DNA from: Alphaproteobacteria bacterium
GTDB lineage: Bacteria > Pseudomonadota > Alphaproteobacteria > Puniceispirillales > UBA1172
DNA length: 21,505 nucleotides
Assembly (NCBI GenBank): GCA_021296375.1
Contig: JAGWAQ010000007.1
Span: forward strand, 1-21,505
Reading direction: 5' to 3'
Position 1 is the first letter of the stretch. Each line of letters opens with the position of its first letter. The notes below the pieces were generated by a model. It did not search any database, had not been told where the DNA came from, and was given only the letters and a program-made list of their open reading frames with translations. The translations under genes were made by a program, and so were the position numbers. Below, in pieces: positions 19,609 to 21,505 of the stretch.

Positions 19609-21138
19609 ATGCCCACATCTTCTTCTCCTGTTGTACTCTTGATCATGGATGGTTGGGGCCATCGTGAAGACCCCGCCCATAACGCCCCGCGCCTCGCCCA
19701 GACGCCGGTGGTGGACAGCCTTGCCGCCGCCGCCCCGCAGAATTTTCTTCTCGCCTCCGGTCCGGCGGTGGGATTGCCCGAAGGTCAGGTGGGCAACTCG
19801 GAAGTTGGCCACATGACGATTGGCGCCGGCCGCATCATCAAGCAAGACCTGGCGCGTATCGATGACGCCGTGGCAACACGTTCACTGCACAGCCTGCCGC
19901 AATTTGATGACCTCGTCGAGACGCTGGCTTCCTCCGGCGGCACCGCCCATCTGATGGCGCTGATCTCGCCTGGCGGCGTCCATAGCCGTGATGCCCATAT
20001 TCTGGCCATGGCGGAAGCCATGACCGCCCGCGGGGTCAAGGTTGCGGTTCATGCCTTTACCGATGGCCGCGACACCTTGCCGAAACTGGCGATTGAGACT
20101 TTGCCCGCTTTTGCCGATGCCCTGCCTGAAGGCGCCCGTCTTGCCACCATTTGCGGCCGTTACTATGCCATGGATCGTGACCACCGCTGGGAGCGCACGG
20201 AAATCGCCTATAAAGCCATGACCTTCGGTCAGGCTGATCACCATGCCGATGATGCCTCCATGGCCCTCACCACCGCCTATGCGGCGGGATTGACCGATGA
20301 ATTTATCCTCCCCACCGTGATCGGTGACTACCGGGGGATGACCGATGGCGACATGGTGGTGATGGGCAATTTCCGCGCTGATCGCGCCCGCCAGATCCTC
20401 GCCCCTTACGGCAACCTGTCGTCAGGTGTCGACACGTCTTCGGCGCCACGAATGCACCCTCCGCTTGGGCTGGTGCCCTATTCCGATGAGCTTGATGCCG
20501 TCATGGACTGCCTGTTTGGCCAGCCTGATATTCCCAACACCCTTGGGCAAGTGGTGGCGGCGGCAGGAAAAACCCAGTTGCGGCTGGCGGAAACCGAAAA
20601 ATACCCCCATGTGACGTTTTTCCTCAATGGCGGCGATGAACACACCGCGAAAGGTGAGGACCGCGCCTTGATCGCCTCCCCCAAAGTGGCGACTTATGAT
20701 TTGAAGCCGGAGATGAGCGCCGAGGGGGTTTGCTCGCGATTGGTGCACTCCATCTCAACCCGCGAGCATGACCTGATTATTGTCAATTTCGCCAATCCTG
20801 ACATGGTTGGTCATACCGGTGACCTGAACGCCGCCATCACCGCCTGTGAAACTGTTGATGCGGCCGTTGGCGAAGCGATCGCGGCAATCAAGGCGGTCGG
20901 CGGTGCCATGATCGTTACCGCTGACCACGGCAATTGCGACATCATGTGGGATGAGACGGCGCAATCCCCTCATACAGCCCATACCTACAACCCCGTTCCG
21001 GTTTATCTTGTGGGGCGCGATGACTGCGTCTTGAGCGATGGCGGGTTAAGTGACCTTGCCCCCACCCTGCTTGAGCTGATGGGGCTTGACGCGCCGCCAG
21101 AAATGACAGGCCAAAGCCTGCTCCGCCCCAAGGCGTAA
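19609..21138 (+). CDS. gpmI: 2,3-bisphosphoglycerate-independent phosphoglycerate mutase
   Basis: GpmI interconverts 3- and 2-phosphoglycerate with two Mn ions through a phosphoserine. Metal and nucleophile residues are visible as Asp14 in LLIMDGWGH and Ser64 in GNSEVGHMTIGAGR. Other motifs are GGVHSRDAHI, HAFTDGRDTLPK, GRYYAMDRDHRWERTE, FRADRARQ, TFFLNGGDE, NFANPDMVGHTG, TADHGNCDIM and SPHTAHTYNPVP. The 509-aa length is normal. It follows rlmH by 21 bp, with no strong Shine-Dalgarno sequence. Next downstream comes ctpA after 87 bp; the envC-type gene often found between them in Alphaproteobacteria is missing. Confidence 0.98.
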   Translation: MPTSSSPVVLLIMDGWGHREDPAHNAPRLAQTPVVDSLAAAAPQNFLLASGPAVGLPEGQVGNSEVGHMTIGAGRIIKQDLARIDDAVATRSLHSLPQFDDLVETLASSGGTAHLMALISPGGVHSRDAHILAMAEAMTARGVKVAVHAFTDGRDTLPKLAIETLPAFADALPEGARLATICGRYYAMDRDHRWERTEIAYKAMTFGQADHHADDASMALTTAYAAGLTDEFILPTVIGDYRGMTDGDMVVMGNFRADRARQILAPYGNLSSGVDTSSAPRMHPPLGLVPYSDELDAVMDCLFGQPDIPNTLGQVVAAAGKTQLRLAETEKYPHVTFFLNGGDEHTAKGEDRALIASPKVATYDLKPEMSAEGVCSRLVHSISTREHDLIIVNFANPDMVGHTGDLNAAITACETVDAAVGEAIAAIKAVGGAMIVTADHGNCDIMWDETAQSPHTAHTYNPVPVYLVGRDDCVLSDGGLSDLAPTLLELMGLDAPPEMTGQSLLRPKA

Positions 21139-21225
21139 GTTTTCAATCGCCTTGATCTTGCCCCTATTAAAAGGCAACATAAGTTAATAGATATCTTTCC
21201 GTTGAAGTTTGAGACCAGTCACATC

Positions 21226-21505
21226 ATGCGCTCCACCCTTATCACTACCGCTGTTCGCAAGACAGCCGACCTCAGCTTCAAGGCTTTTGCCATCTTCGGG
21301 ATGCTGGTTGTGCTGGCGCTTGGTTTTGTGACACTGCAATCAAGCCCGTCGATAAGTGATTCCAGTTCAGACCAGGAAACTTACCGCCAGCTGTCGCTGT
21401 TTGGCGACGCCTTTCAACTAAACCGTAACGAATATGTCGAACAAATTCACGACAGAGTATTGATCCGCTCTGCCATAGACGGCATGCTGTCCGACCTTGA
21501 CCCCC
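21226..21505 (+). CDS. ctpA: S41-family C-terminal processing protease, 5' end only
   Basis: The first 93 codons run off the window edge. The N-terminus MRSTLITTAVRK is followed by a hydrophobic helix (AIFGMLVVLALGFVTLQS, residues 21-38) that acts as a signal anchor, then YRQLSLFGDAFQLNRNEYVEQIHDRVLIRSAIDGMLSDLDP, the typical N-terminal region of CtpA-type proteases just before the PDZ domain. These periplasmic serine proteases (Ser/Lys dyad) process or degrade proteins, including peptidoglycan hydrolases. The catalytic residues lie beyond the window. Only a weak GAGA precedes the ATG. Position after gpmI fits the usual alphaproteobacterial order. Confidence 0.88.
   Translation, partial: MRSTLITTAVRKTADLSFKAFAIFGMLVVLALGFVTLQSSPSISDSSSDQETYRQLSLFGDAFQLNRNEYVEQIHDRVLIRSAIDGMLSDLDP

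Noticed and set aside
21149..21177. terminator after gpmI (TTGCC/GGCAA hairpin)
   Set aside because: The stem is 5 bp, the loop is long and no T-run follows.

Overview
The window looks like chromosomal DNA of an alphaproteobacterium, probably a marine one (a SAR116/Puniceispirillum-like or other Rhodospirillales-type lineage is my best guess; it is not proven). The evidence is the order rplU-rpmA-obgE-proB-proA-nadD-rsfS-rlmH-gpmI-ctpA, which is typical of Alphaproteobacteria, the Ala/Lys-rich tail on ribosomal protein L21, and moderately GC-rich coding with many GCC/GGC/GAT codons. I see no insertion sequence, prophage, integrase, CRISPR array or rRNA. Nearly all sequence is coding.

Region 1 (about 99-8976) is the most interesting part: a compact peptidoglycan-recycling island. 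It holds a HAD phosphatase, a signal-less T7-lysozyme-type amidase, an NlpC/P60 endopeptidase, an AmpG muropeptide permease, a signal-less YkuD-fold protein, MurQ etherase, AnmK kinase, a PIG-L/LmbE deacetylase, a GH84-type beta-N-acetylglucosaminidase and an M19 dipeptidase. The genes alternate in strand, so the island is a chain of divergent and convergent units, not one operon. Together they could import anhydro-muropeptides, cut off the peptide, split the peptide, remove GlcNAc, and turn anhydroMurNAc into GlcNAc-6-phosphate. NagZ, AmpD and LdcA are not present here; GH84, the amidase and the YkuD protein may stand in for them.

Region 2 (about 9005-12937, all minus strand) encodes a glutamine synthetase-family ligase, a DUF1905 protein, a histidinol-dehydrogenase-family enzyme resembling HpsN (sulfopropanediol dehydrogenase) and an SDR dehydrogenase. 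The last two look like a catabolic pair. A tRNA-Ser(CGA) lies upstream on the same strand.

Region 3 (about 13255-21505, all plus strand) is the conserved housekeeping run: rplU-rpmA behind a strong sigma70-like promoter and a structured leader, a Rho-independent terminator, then obgE-proB-proA-nadD, rsfS-rlmH-gpmI and the 5' end of ctpA. rsfS has no ATG/GTG/TTG start that gives a full-length protein; an ATT codon behind an ideal Shine-Dalgarno sequence is the likely start.

A theme across the window is short imperfect tandem repeats (12-15 bp, 2 to 5 copies) directly in front of several genes (HAD, anmK, hpsN-like, proA, rsfS), and an 18-bp in-frame version inside the YkuD gene. Perfect or near-perfect palindromes occur at the amidase/NlpC junction, between the divergent deacetylase and GH84 genes, and between proB and proA.
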